Positions 26,714 through 35,554 of a DNA stretch of 64,000 bases are shown here, one piece after another. Position numbers and translations under genes: made by a program. The DNA lies in NCBI GenBank assembly GCA_049520395.1, contig JBEKPV010000001.1:1-64000 (forward strand), written 5' to 3'. Position 1 is the first letter of the stretch; each line of letters opens with the position of its first letter. The stretch comes from UBA1161 sp049520395. GTDB lineage: Bacteria > Planctomycetota > Phycisphaerae > Tepidisphaerales > Tepidisphaeraceae. The notes beneath the pieces were generated by a model. It saw nothing but the letters and a program-made list of their open reading frames with translations, made no database searches and had not been told where the DNA came from.

Positions 26714-27883
26714 TTACAAGGGGAGCTTGCGCGCGGTGGCGAGATAGTTGTCGTAGTTGGCGCGAATTTCCAGGATCGAGTCGCCGCCGAATTTTTCCAG
26801 AAACGCGCGGGCGATTTCGAAGGCGACGACATTTTCCATGATGGTGGAGGCGGCGCTGATGGCCGAGATATCGGAGCGCTCCCAGCCGGCTTCCGATGAT
26901 TGCTTCGTGTTCAGGTCGACGCTGCGCAGGGGTTTGCCCAAGGTGCTGATCGGCTTCATGGCGGCACGGACGACGACGGGTTTGCCGTTGGTCATTCCGC
27001 CTTCGAGTCCGCCGGCGTTGTTGGTGCCGCGAACGAAGCCAAGGCCGGGAGTATCTTTTTGCGCCGGGTCGAAATCGATTTCATCGTGAACTTGCGAACC
27101 GGGGCGCCGGGCGGCTTGGAAGCCGAGGCCGAATTCGACACCTTTGAATGCTTGAATGCTGACGGCGGCGGCGGCGATTCGGCCATCGAGGCGCGCGTCG
27201 CCGGACATGCAGCTTCCCAGGCCGATGGGACAGCCGAAGACGTGGGTTTCGACAATTCCGCCGGCGGTGTCCTTGGCCATTTTCTGGTCGTTGATGAATT
27301 GCCGCATGGCGGCATCGGCGGTTGGGTCGGGACAATAGACTTCCGAGGCGTCGCGGGCCGCCAGGAGCTGGGGGTAATTCTGGGGCGTGACCTGAAAATC
27401 GCCCTCGGCGGGACCGACGGCGCGGACGAAACCGAAGGCTTCGATGCCAAATTCGCGGAGCAGACAGCGCGAAAGCGCCCCGGCGGCGACGCGAGCGGCG
27501 GTTTCGCGGGCGCTGGCGCGTTCGAGGGTTTCGCGGCAATCGGTGGTGAGCCATTTGACGGATCCGGCCAAGTCCGCGTGCCCGGGGCGGGGTCGATGCA
27601 GCGGGGGCGTGGCGGCGGGGTCGTCGAGGCGGGCGTCTTTGTTAACAATTTGAATCGCCACCGGGGAACCGATGGTTTTGCCCATGCGCACGCCGGAGAG
27701 GATTTCGGCGTGATCGGACTCGATTTTCTGTCTCCCGCCGCGACCGTAGCCCCCCTGGCGGCGGCGCAATTCTGCGTCGATAAAGGCGTTGTCAACCGGG
27801 ACGCCGGCGGGGAGGCCTTCGATCAGGGAGATCAAGGCTTTGCCGTGTGATTCGCCGGCAGTTCTATATGTCAGGGCCGCCAT
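26714..27883 (-). CDS. aroC: chorismate synthase
   Basis: 389 residues; FMNH2-dependent conversion of EPSP to chorismate, last step of the shikimate pathway. Signature blocks: N-terminal 'YRTAGESHGKALISLIEGLP', 'RRRQGGYGRGGRQKIESD', 'RPRPGHADLAGSVKW', 'RASARETAARVAAGALSR' and C-terminal 'GLEGGMTNGKPVVVRAAMKP'. The ATG at 27883 is preferred to one four codons upstream because the family begins near MA(A)LTYRTAGESHG. It stands alone, leftward, not in an aro operon. Confidence 0.95.
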   Translation of the reverse strand: MAALTYRTAGESHGKALISLIEGLPAGVPVDNAFIDAELRRRQGGYGRGGRQKIESDHAEILSGVRMGKTIGSPVAIQIVNKDARLDDPAATPPLHRPRPGHADLAGSVKWLTTDCRETLERASARETAARVAAGALSRCLLREFGIEAFGFVRAVGPAEGDFQVTPQNYPQLLAARDASEVYCPDPTADAAMRQFINDQKMAKDTAGGIVETHVFGCPIGLGSCMSGDARLDGRIAAAAVSIQAFKGVEFGLGFQAARRPGSQVHDEIDFDPAQKDTPGLGFVRGTNNAGGLEGGMTNGKPVVVRAAMKPISTLGKPLRSVDLNTKQSSEAGWERSDISAISAASTIMENVVAFEIARAFLEKFGGDSILEIRANYDNYLATARKLPL

Positions 27884-28124
27884 GACGGGTTGCATCCTAA
27901 CAAACGGAAGGGCGATTGTCGCAGGCGCAGAGGGGATCGAGCGGCATGGCGCGGCAATTTTTGCGCGACCGGATGAGTAAAGGCATGGACGAGAAAGGGG
28001 GTTTGCAGTAGGCTCCCGCGGCGTGTCCTATCTTGACCTTGCGCTCATGTTGTGAGACGTTGCCAACGCGTGAAACGACCCGAGAGTTGAAGGCGGGGCG
28101 AGGGGAAGATTCTGTCGAATTTGA

Positions 28125-29516
28125 ATGATGACGTTAGGTCCCGATGCCATCCCGTCTGAAGTTGACCCGCAGAACGGCGGCGCCGGTTTTGGACTGGCGA
28201 CTCGTCACGTCTGTCCGTTTTGCGGAACGATCGTAGATACAAGTGAAGGGCAGTGCCCGCGGTGTCTGCTGGAGAATACGACGCAGACGCGGCAATCGAC
28301 TCGCTCGCGGCTGGGGCCGTGGTATGTTTTGCAAACGCGCAATCCTTCGGCGCCGGGGATGAAATTCGCGACGTTGCTGGCGCTGGTTCGCCGGGGACAG
28401 GTGACGGCCAAGACGGTGATTCGGGGGCCGACGACGCACCAATTTTGGAGATTTGCCGGACGCGTGAAGGGGGTCAGCCGGGAATTCGGATATTGCTGGT
28501 CTTGCAGCACGGCGATGACGACGACGGCGGTGAACTGCCCGCGCTGCGGCAAGGGACAGGAACCGCCGGCAAATCCGGATATTTTCCTGGAAGGGGAAGC
28601 GCCGCCGAAGACGCTGTTTGTGGATGTGAGTCCCAAATCGGGCGCGATGGGGGCGGGGGGGTTGCCGGAAGCATCGGCGGCGCCGGAGATGGAGGGGCTG
28701 GAGATTCGCGGCGCGGCGGCGGGAAGCGACGGGCGCGCGGCGCGGCAGGGGATTCCGTCAGCGGCGGCGACGATGGCGGTGGCGGCGGGGTTGCCGCCTC
28801 CGGAATCGGCGCCGGCGGAGTTGCGATCGCGCCCGATGCAGCAGACGCGGGAGAAGATTCTTTCGGCGAAGGAATTGGCCGCGGCGTTTAGCCTGCAATA
28901 CAACCCCAATTCCGAAACCCCGCCACCGCCACCGCCGACGAAAACTAAACGTCGTTTGATGGCGATCGCGGCGAGCTTGCTTGTGGTTTTGGGAGGAGCG
29001 GCGGTTTTTCTAAACCCCGACGTGCGGCAAACGACGCGGGGCTGGCTGGGAATGAACGTGCAAGCGTTACCGCCACCGACTGAAAACACATCGACGGACA
29101 ATTCGGACAGTCAGTTGGAGCACTATCGTCCGGATTGGGCGATGAAGCCGCCGGTGACCCCGCCGGACGATGCGATTCCATCTTCGCCTCCGGCGCCCGC
29201 GCCGGCGCAGCCGGATTTATCGCAACAAGCGCCGCCAACACCGCCGGCGCCGGCGGCTGAAACTCCGACCGCGGTTGTGAACGTTCCGGCGGCTCCGGTG
29301 GCGACGGTCAATATGTCCGGGAGCGATTTGGATTCGCTGGCGATGCGGCTGCGTTCGAGCGGTTTGGATGCCGAGGCCAGGCACGATTACGCGTCGGCGC
29401 AATATTTTTATGAGCAGATCGAAAAGTTACCGCGCGATCATTGGCCGGCGGATACGGATCAATTGCTGAAAAACGCGCAGAAAATGAATCAATCGGCGGC
29501 GGGGGATCAGAGGTAG
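28125..29516 (+). CDS. zinc-ribbon / GYF-like domain membrane-anchored protein, unknown role
   Basis: 463 residues. A zinc ribbon CPFC...CPRC (about residues 30-47) is followed by a GYF_2-like domain ('GPWYVLQTRNPSAPGMKFA', residues about 64-112) and a second ribbon CWSC...CPRC (about 124-142). A low-complexity Ala/Pro-rich stretch precedes one membrane helix (about 286-304), then a Pro-rich region and a C-terminal helical tail. The layout suggests a cytoplasmic sensor or adaptor anchored in the membrane. I cannot name the family; a lineage-specific planctomycete protein is likely. apt follows 44 bases later and may share the transcript. Confidence 0.6.
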   Translation: MMTLGPDAIPSEVDPQNGGAGFGLATRHVCPFCGTIVDTSEGQCPRCLLENTTQTRQSTRSRLGPWYVLQTRNPSAPGMKFATLLALVRRGQVTAKTVIRGPTTHQFWRFAGRVKGVSREFGYCWSCSTAMTTTAVNCPRCGKGQEPPANPDIFLEGEAPPKTLFVDVSPKSGAMGAGGLPEASAAPEMEGLEIRGAAAGSDGRAARQGIPSAAATMAVAAGLPPPESAPAELRSRPMQQTREKILSAKELAAAFSLQYNPNSETPPPPPPTKTKRRLMAIAASLLVVLGGAAVFLNPDVRQTTRGWLGMNVQALPPPTENTSTDNSDSQLEHYRPDWAMKPPVTPPDDAIPSSPPAPAPAQPDLSQQAPPTPPAPAAETPTAVVNVPAAPVATVNMSGSDLDSLAMRLRSSGLDAEARHDYASAQYFYEQIEKLPRDHWPADTDQLLKNAQKMNQSAAGDQR

Positions 29517-29560
29517 CCGCTAAGAAAAGGGAAAATCCAACCGCGAATTTTGAAATCCCA

Positions 29561-30079
29561 ATGATTGAAAATTTAAAAAAGCTGATACGGGACGTGCCGG
29601 ACTTTCCCAAGCCGGGGATTATGTTCAGGGACATTACGCCGCTGCTGGCCGATCCGGCGGGATTGGCGCTGGCGGTTGAATTGCTCGCCAGCCCATTTCG
29701 AGGCAAGCACATCGACCTGGTGATCGGAGCGGAGAGCCGCGGATTTATATTCGGGACGGCGGTCGCGATGTGTTTGTCGGCGGGGTTCGGCTTGGTGCGC
29801 AAACCGGGGAAACTGCCGCATCGGCGGGTGAGCCAGACATACGATTTGGAGTATGGGACGGACACGCTGGAGATGCACGCCGACTCGATCGTCAAGGGAC
29901 AGAGGGTTCTGATCGTCGATGACGTGCTGGCGACTGGGGGAACGATGAAGGCCTGCGTGGATCTGGTTCGCCAATTGGGCGGCGATCTGGCGGGGGTGGC
30001 GGTATTGATTGAGTTAATGGGCTTAAAGGGCCGGGATAAAATCGCGCCTCTGCCGCTGCATTCGGTGATTCAATATTAA
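29561..30079 (+). CDS. apt: adenine phosphoribosyltransferase
   Basis: 172 residues, normal Apt length; salvages adenine to AMP with PRPP. 'DVPDFPKPGIMFRDITPLL', 'GAESRGFIFG', 'RKPGKLPHRR' and the PRPP loop 'VLIVDDVLATGGTM' are all present. The ATG at 29561 follows the end of the preceding gene by 44 bases; an in-frame extension upstream lies inside that gene and is not family-like. The stop lies in a 17-base tandem repeat shared with the convergent lpxA end. Confidence 0.95.
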   Translation: MIENLKKLIRDVPDFPKPGIMFRDITPLLADPAGLALAVELLASPFRGKHIDLVIGAESRGFIFGTAVAMCLSAGFGLVRKPGKLPHRRVSQTYDLEYGTDTLEMHADSIVKGQRVLIVDDVLATGGTMKACVDLVRQLGGDLAGVAVLIELMGLKGRDKIAPLPLHSVIQY

Positions 30080-30106
30080 ATCTCAATCGATATTAAATCT
30101 CAATCG
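30073..30106. repeat. perfect 17-bp tandem duplication across convergent gene ends
   Basis: ATATTAAATCTCAATCG occurs twice, head to tail, at 30073-30089 and 30090-30106. The first copy holds the apt stop (TAA), the second the lpxA stop (reverse TGA). A replication-slippage duplication that separates the two convergent genes. Confidence 0.85.
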
Positions 30107-30927
30107 TCGCGCTCGACCTGGTTTTCCATGGCGCCGTGGCGGAGGAAGAGAAAGCGCAAGCTTGGGATAATTCCGCGCTTGGTTGAGGTTAAGAAGGCGA
30201 TCAGCTCGTCCAGCTCAGGAGCCGGGCGGAGGGTTTTCATGATTTCCAGAGCGGCGGGGAGTGTGCGGTTGGTGTGCAGGGCGTGATAAGCGGCTCGGAT
30301 CGAGGCGATGGACTGGCGGGACATTCCGGAACGTTTGCACCCAATGGCATTGTATCCTTTTAATCCGCGATATCGGATGGCGCTGAAGGGGGGAACATCG
30401 TGGCTGACGGCCTCGTTGCCGGCGATGATGGAGAGGCGGCCGATACGGACGAACTGGTGGATGGTCGCCCCGCCGCCCACGAAAGCTTTGTCGCCGACGG
30501 TGATATGCCCGCCCAGCAGGACGGCATTGGCAAGGACAACATCCGCGCCGACATGGCAATCATGACCGACATGGCAACCGACCATGAGCATGCATCGGTC
30601 GCCGACGCGGGTGGCATGTTCTGGAGCGGGATTGATGGAGCGGTGTATGGAAGCGGTTTCGCGGATGACGACGTCGTCGCCGATGATCAGCCGAGTGCCT
30701 CTGCCGTCGTGTTTGAGGTGCTGAGGGGAGAGCCCGACATAAGCGGCGGGACCGATACGGCAGTTTTTGCCAATAGTTGTATGGCCATGGATATGACAAT
30801 GCTCATAGACGATGGTGCCGGGGCCAAGCGTGACGTCGGCTTTAACGATGCTGTAAGCGCCGATCTGCACATCGTCGGCAAGCTGGGCGCGGGAATCGAC
30901 AATTGCCGTCGGATGGATTTCGCTCAT
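30100..30927 (-). CDS. lpxA: acyl-ACP--UDP-N-acetylglucosamine O-acyltransferase LpxA
   Basis: 275 residues; first step of lipid A synthesis. The left-handed beta-helix shows as hexapeptide repeats (I/V-G-x-x-x-x) over residues 5-190. The catalytic His is in 'GCHVGHDCHVGADV' (His122, equivalent to E. coli His125). The C-terminal helical domain begins 'RYRGLKGYNAIGCKRSGMS'. The ATG at 30927 starts MSEIHPTAIV, as is typical. No other lpx gene is adjacent. Divergent from the amt-like gene. Confidence 0.93.
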   Translation of the reverse strand: MSEIHPTAIVDSRAQLADDVQIGAYSIVKADVTLGPGTIVYEHCHIHGHTTIGKNCRIGPAAYVGLSPQHLKHDGRGTRLIIGDDVVIRETASIHRSINPAPEHATRVGDRCMLMVGCHVGHDCHVGADVVLANAVLLGGHITVGDKAFVGGGATIHQFVRIGRLSIIAGNEAVSHDVPPFSAIRYRGLKGYNAIGCKRSGMSRQSIASIRAAYHALHTNRTLPAALEIMKTLRPAPELDELIAFLTSTKRGIIPSLRFLFLRHGAMENQVERDD

Positions 30928-31067
30928 ATCACCTTTGCCCAAATTCGCCCGCCCCGAGGCGAACAGCAATTGGGCCGTGATCTTAGTCACGGCGGGCCGT
31001 TGCCACAAATGCTGTACCCGCCGGTGGCAATGGGGTAAAAGACATCGCTGCCAGTGAAGGAGTGCGG

Positions 31068-32252
31068 ATGGACCTGAGCCAGTGGGCGATGCTGGGCGGC
31101 GCAATGCTGCTTTTGCGCGCCGGCCTGGCGGTTTACCTGTGCGGGCAGTCGCGTTCGAAAAACGCCCTTTCCACACTCTTTCGCGGGGTGGCGGAGACCT
31201 CGGTGGCCATTTTGGCCTATTGGGCGGTCGGGGATGCGATTCTACATGACTCGTCGGCAGCCCTGTTTTGCCGATCAGCGGCGGCGGACCCGGCGACTCT
31301 CTTTCTTGCCGCGATCTGCGTCACCTCGGCAGGGATCGCGGCGGGACCCTCCCTGGAACGGGCACGTCCGATCGTCTCGCTTATTCTGGCGGCGCTAATG
31401 GCGGGAGTTATCACTCCGCTGGCCTGGAGATGGACGGCCGCCGGTTGGCTGCATGAAAAAGGCTTCATCGACGTTGCGGGAAGCTGCTTTGTTCATTGGT
31501 CGGCGGCGGCGGCGGGGCTGGCGACGGTTTTACTCGTCGGGCCGCGACAAGGAAAATATAATCGCGATGGCTCGACGAATGTTCTGCTGGGACATAACGG
31601 CGTCGCCGCGTCCTGGGGACTTTTGATCATGTTCGCCATGTGGCCGATCTATGTGACCGGCTGCATTTTGATTCGCGGCGGTGGGCAGGCCGAGGCCGGG
31701 GCGATTTTCAACACCATCCTCGCCGGCTCGGCCGGGGCGGTCGTGGCGATGATCTACAGTGAATTTCGATTTCAAAAACTGGACGTGCTTCTGGTCTTTG
31801 CGGGGCTTTTGGGAGGATTGGTGGCGATCACCGGGGGGGCGGGGGAGTTTTCGTCGCCCCAGGCGGCGCTGGTCGGGGCGGCGGCGGGAATCTTCGTGCC
31901 GTGGATGGAAATGCGATCCGATTTGATTTGGAAATTGGACGATCCGTCGGGGCTAATCGCCGTTTGCGCCGGCGGGGGGCTTATCGGAACGTTTGCCGGC
32001 GTACTGCTGGGCGGCGGTGCGCTGGGCGATCGGCTGCATGCCGCGGGCGTACAGGCGGTGGGATTGTGCGCCATTGGGGGGGTGACTCTGCTGCTCGTCG
32101 GCGCCGTTATGCTTGTGCTCCGAGTTAGCGTGGGCGTGCGCGTGAAGGAGATGGACGAATTCGACGGGTTGGATTTGGCCGAGCATGATCTGAACGCCTA
32201 TCCCGATTTCCAGCAGACGACGATCAAGAGCTATCATCTGCGCGAAATGTGA
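31068..32252 (+). CDS. divergent Amt/Rh-family ammonium transporter-like protein
   Basis: 394 residues, about ten hydrophobic helices. Amt features: 'AAGWLHEKGFIDVAGSCFVH' with pore Trp127 and first pore His143, 'GGAGEFSSPQAALVGAAAG', and the regulatory C-tail 'LDLAEHDLNAYPDF'. The second pore His (AmtB His318, in VHGVGG) is replaced: the matching block reads AVCAGGG, giving Cys300. The usual WFGFN helix reads MWPIYVTG. Conduction may be altered or lost; a sensor role is possible. The ATG at 31068 has AAGGAG at 31057-31062. No glnK is adjacent. Confidence 0.78.
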   Translation: MDLSQWAMLGGAMLLLRAGLAVYLCGQSRSKNALSTLFRGVAETSVAILAYWAVGDAILHDSSAALFCRSAAADPATLFLAAICVTSAGIAAGPSLERARPIVSLILAALMAGVITPLAWRWTAAGWLHEKGFIDVAGSCFVHWSAAAAGLATVLLVGPRQGKYNRDGSTNVLLGHNGVAASWGLLIMFAMWPIYVTGCILIRGGGQAEAGAIFNTILAGSAGAVVAMIYSEFRFQKLDVLLVFAGLLGGLVAITGGAGEFSSPQAALVGAAAGIFVPWMEMRSDLIWKLDDPSGLIAVCAGGGLIGTFAGVLLGGGALGDRLHAAGVQAVGLCAIGGVTLLLVGAVMLVLRVSVGVRVKEMDEFDGLDLAEHDLNAYPDFQQTTIKSYHLREM

Positions 32253-32268
32253 AACGGCGACGAATGGC

Positions 32269-33150
32269 ATGAGTCACTATCTGAGCCTGTGCGCCATTTT
32301 TCAAAATGAAGCGCCATTTCTTGAGGAATGGCTGCGGTTTCATGACCGCATCGGGGTCGAACATTTTTTTCTGTACGACAACGACAGCACGGATGAATTT
32401 AAACCGGTGCTCGCTCCGTGGCTGGCGGCCGGTCGCGTGACGCTCTACCGCGCGGCGGGCCCGGCGGCGCAGATACACGTCTACCATCATTGCATCGGCG
32501 CGCACGCGCGAGATTCGTTTTGGATGATTTTCACGGACATCGACGAATATCTCTTTTCGCCGGCGCAAGCGGATTTGCGCGTATTTTTGAAGGGGTTCGA
32601 ATCGGAGCCGGGTGTTGTGGCGAATTGGCTGATGTTTGGGTCGAGCGGGCACGAGCGCCAGCCGGCGGGCCTTACGACGCTTAATTTCGCTCGACGGTGC
32701 GAATTCGATCTGTGCACGTTTGAGCCGGGGTTGCTGAAGGACAAAAATCTCGATCCGAAAAATCCCGCCAGTTATTTTAAATTCTGCGGGCATGTGAAAT
32801 CGATTGTGAATATGCGCGACATTGTGGACGTGGGGTTAAACGTGCATGTGTTTCGTTACCGCGACGGACGACCGTCGGTGAACGCCAATCATCGGCCGCT
32901 GTCCGGATATTTTTCGGAAGATGAATCGGCGATTGGGCTCTTGCGGATTCACCACTACGCGTCGCGCTCATGGGAAGAATATCGGCGAAGACTTCAACGG
33001 GTTCGGGCGGACACGGGAGCCCCTTACGAAGCCGAGCGGCTGCTGAAACGAAATCTGCTGTTCAATCAAATCGAGGACAAAACGATTTTTCCGCTGGCCA
33101 GGGAAATTGAGTCGGATATGCGCGCCCAAAAACCCCCCCGACCTGGTTGA
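32269..33150 (+). CDS. glycosyltransferase family 92-like protein
   Basis: 293 residues of the GT92 / Glyco_tranf_2_4 type. It has 'LCAIFQNEAPFLEEWLRFH', 'FFLYDNDSTDEF', the metal-binding motif in 'IFTDIDEYLF', 'LMFGSSGHERQP' and a late 'RIHHYASRSWEEY'. No membrane helix, so probably cytoplasmic, acting on activated sugar donors; the acceptor is unknown. It starts 16 bases after the amt-like stop, so may be co-transcribed with it. Confidence 0.75.
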   Translation: MSHYLSLCAIFQNEAPFLEEWLRFHDRIGVEHFFLYDNDSTDEFKPVLAPWLAAGRVTLYRAAGPAAQIHVYHHCIGAHARDSFWMIFTDIDEYLFSPAQADLRVFLKGFESEPGVVANWLMFGSSGHERQPAGLTTLNFARRCEFDLCTFEPGLLKDKNLDPKNPASYFKFCGHVKSIVNMRDIVDVGLNVHVFRYRDGRPSVNANHRPLSGYFSEDESAIGLLRIHHYASRSWEEYRRRLQRVRADTGAPYEAERLLKRNLLFNQIEDKTIFPLAREIESDMRAQKPPRPG

Positions 33151-33254
33151 AAAAGAATTCATTTTCATTCATTGCCCGCCATTCGTCCGCTTTGGCATCG
33201 GGGTTGCGTTGCTTATATAGCGTGGAAACTTGGTTTATTTTTTAGAGGTGCCTC

Positions 33255-33830
33255 ATGCGTAAATCAATGGTGATTGCTTCGGTTTTGGCGGGGTTAACGG
33301 GCGTGGCGATATGCGACAGACCGTCGCTGGGCGGCCAAAATGACACGCGCAATGTCGCCCGGAACTACGACAATTCTACCCTGAACAGCGAAGACCGGGA
33401 TTTTATGAATAACGCGGCACTGGGCGGGATGTTTGAAATTCAGGAAAGCCGCGTCGCGGTGGAGAAGACCGCGACCGACGCGATAAAAAAATTCGCCAAT
33501 CAGATGATCGATGATCACACGTCGATCAATGAGAAATTGGCGAAGGTCGCCGGCGACAAGATGGTGACGATTCCCACCGTGCTGGATTCAGACCAGCAGA
33601 AACAGGTCGACGATCTGGGCCAACTCAGCGGCGCGGATTTCGACAAGCAATACGTCAAGGATCAAGTGGACGCCCACAAGGACGCGGTCAAGCTCTTCCA
33701 GAAAGAGATCGACGACGGGCAGGATGTGGATGTGAAGGCGCTGGCCACGCGGACGCTTCCGACCTTACAACATCACTTGGAGATGGCGGAAACGCTGAAC
33801 GACACCATGACGGCGTCGAGTGGGAATTAA
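33255..33830 (+). CDS. exported DUF4142 protein
   Basis: 191 residues. A signal peptide (residues 1-20, 'MVIASVLAGLTGVAIC') is followed by a ferritin-like four-helix DUF4142 domain: 'DRDFMNNAALGGMFEIQESRVA', split here by its central Gly, then 'FANQMIDDHTSINEKL', 'DKQYVKDQVDAHKDAVKLF' and 'TLPTLQHHLEMAETL'. DUF4142 proteins are periplasmic or outer-membrane associated with no firm biochemical role. A TATATAG stretch 40 bases upstream could be the -10 of its own promoter. Confidence 0.82.
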   Translation: MRKSMVIASVLAGLTGVAICDRPSLGGQNDTRNVARNYDNSTLNSEDRDFMNNAALGGMFEIQESRVAVEKTATDAIKKFANQMIDDHTSINEKLAKVAGDKMVTIPTVLDSDQQKQVDDLGQLSGADFDKQYVKDQVDAHKDAVKLFQKEIDDGQDVDVKALATRTLPTLQHHLEMAETLNDTMTASSGN

Positions 33831-33858
33831 CGTGGGGGCGAGTCATGATTCCTCCATT

Positions 33859-33879
33859 CGATCGGGACCATCCCGATCG
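33859..33879. terminator. bidirectional hairpin between convergent genes
   Basis: Perfect 9-bp stem CGATCGGGA / TCCCGATCG with a CCA loop, located between the convergent ends of the DUF4142 gene (33830) and the PEP-CTERM gene (33891). No clear U-run follows on either strand, so termination is inferred from structure and position. Confidence 0.55.
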
Positions 33880-33890
33880 CGTGGGGGATT

Positions 33891-35396
33891 TCAGGTTTTA
33901 ACTTCGGGGCTGCGCCGGCGGCGGACCATGGCGAGCAGTCCGAAGGCTCCAAGCAAGGCGGCGGCCGTGGGTTCGGGGACAAAGGTATCGCCATAGAGAT
34001 ATTCGGCGTTTCCGTTACCTTGCGGAATGCCGGTGATGTTGAGACCGGAAAGATTCAGGTCGGACGCGTAATAGATTTGCGCGCCGAAAGCGCCGGAGAG
34101 ATTCACATTATTAAACGAGATGTTGTCGATGTTGCGCAATGGATCGGCCGGATTGGAATCGGTGCTGTTGAGGCCATAGATGATGGCGACTTGTCCGGTT
34201 CCGCCCGTCGCCGTGATGTTGGAATAGGTAATATCGTCATAGAACGGATAGTCGGCGGTGTTGTTGCTTTGGTTGACGGTGACCAGGGGATCGCCCGGAT
34301 TGGTAACGTTGAAAGCCGGGATGGCGGTGGCGGTAATGGCGTTGGCCATGACTTCGCTGGTGCCGTAATTATCGTTGTTGTTGTACCAACTATTGATGAG
34401 GATCGGGTAGGTCACGTTGGTCATGGTGAGGTTGCTGAAGGTGACGTGGGTGACAATTCCGCCGTTGGGTGTCCCGGCCTTGAGGCGTACGCCGTTGAGG
34501 GTTCCGTTGAAGACGATGTTGTTGACGGTCATGTTGTTCAAACCGGCATTGGTTTGACCGCCGACGGAGATTCCGTGTCCGTTCCCCAGGACGTCGTTTT
34601 GGATCAAGATGTTGCTGGAGAACGTGGAGATGGGCTTGGCGACGATATTGTCATCGCCGTCGGAGATATTGGAGTTTTCGATGAGGAAATTGTTGCCGGA
34701 GAAGTCGATGCCGTCGGTGTTTTTCTGGTATCCGAGGGGGTCTTGGATGGTGATGTTATTGATGGTGACGTTGTTGTCTTTGAGGGGGTCGAAGTGTTCG
34801 CCGGGAGCGTTTTCGATGGTGACGCCGTTCACCAGCAGGTTGGTGACGTGTTCGAAGTCGACCATTTTGCTGCCGGAGGTGGTGACGGCGTTGTTGTTCA
34901 GGATTCCGCCGCCGGTGAGTTCGAGGTCCTGGGTGTCGCCGGTGGTTTCGATCAGGGTGGAGGTGGTTGAGGTGTTCAGAAGCGTCGCGCCGGTGGCAAT
35001 CTCCAGGTTGACGTTATTCTTCATGAAGATTTCGCCAGTCAAATAGGGACTGGCGGAGGCGGGCACGAGAACGGTGCCGCCGCTGACGGTGACGCCGTTA
35101 ACGGTGCTGGTGTTGGTGGAGCAATAGTTGATGAAGTCCTGCAAGACGGTGGTGTTGACGAAGACCCCGTTACCGACGGCGGTAGCCCCGCTGTCGATAT
35201 TGGAATTCGATTGGGTGACGTTGAAGACGTTGGACCCGATGGTGAACGAGACCGGGTTTACGCCGACGGTATCCGCCTGGGCGGCGGAGTAAACCAGAGC
35301 CGAGGGCACGGTAAACGCCGCTGCCCAAAGTAGTTTAGTTAATTTTAAGGAATGGCGCTCAGCGGGCCGTTTGCACGGCGAACACAAAATCCGCAT
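33891..35396 (-). CDS. PEP-CTERM beta-helix protein, GH28 (second copy)
   Basis: 501 residues. A signal peptide ('LWAAAFTVPSALVYSAAQA') precedes an Asn/Thr-rich right-handed beta-helix. GH28 blocks are 'KNTDGIDFSG', 'DGDDNIVAKP', 'GNGHGISVGGQ' and 'GVRLKAG', the last keeping the Arg-x-Lys that is altered in the first copy. The C-terminal sorting tag is 'VPEPTAAALLGAFGLLAMV' followed by 'RRRR'. Likely secreted and exosortase-processed, acting on polysaccharide. It is paralogous to the gene at 24.7 kb but well diverged. Confidence 0.82.
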   Translation of the reverse strand: MRILCSPCKRPAERHSLKLTKLLWAAAFTVPSALVYSAAQADTVGVNPVSFTIGSNVFNVTQSNSNIDSGATAVGNGVFVNTTVLQDFINYCSTNTSTVNGVTVSGGTVLVPASASPYLTGEIFMKNNVNLEIATGATLLNTSTTSTLIETTGDTQDLELTGGGILNNNAVTTSGSKMVDFEHVTNLLVNGVTIENAPGEHFDPLKDNNVTINNITIQDPLGYQKNTDGIDFSGNNFLIENSNISDGDDNIVAKPISTFSSNILIQNDVLGNGHGISVGGQTNAGLNNMTVNNIVFNGTLNGVRLKAGTPNGGIVTHVTFSNLTMTNVTYPILINSWYNNNDNYGTSEVMANAITATAIPAFNVTNPGDPLVTVNQSNNTADYPFYDDITYSNITATGGTGQVAIIYGLNSTDSNPADPLRNIDNISFNNVNLSGAFGAQIYYASDLNLSGLNITGIPQGNGNAEYLYGDTFVPEPTAAALLGAFGLLAMVRRRRSPEVKT

Positions 35397-35554
35397 CGAG
35401 ATTTCCTCGTCTCCCTACCGCGCACAAAACCCCCCACCAACTGCAGACTCCGCTAACCGCGATAATAGCTCAGGATTTCCCCTATTGCAAAGGAATTTTG
35501 GCCGAAACGGGCGTACTGCAAATGGCCTTTACGGTCGGAAAAAAAGGCCTGCGT

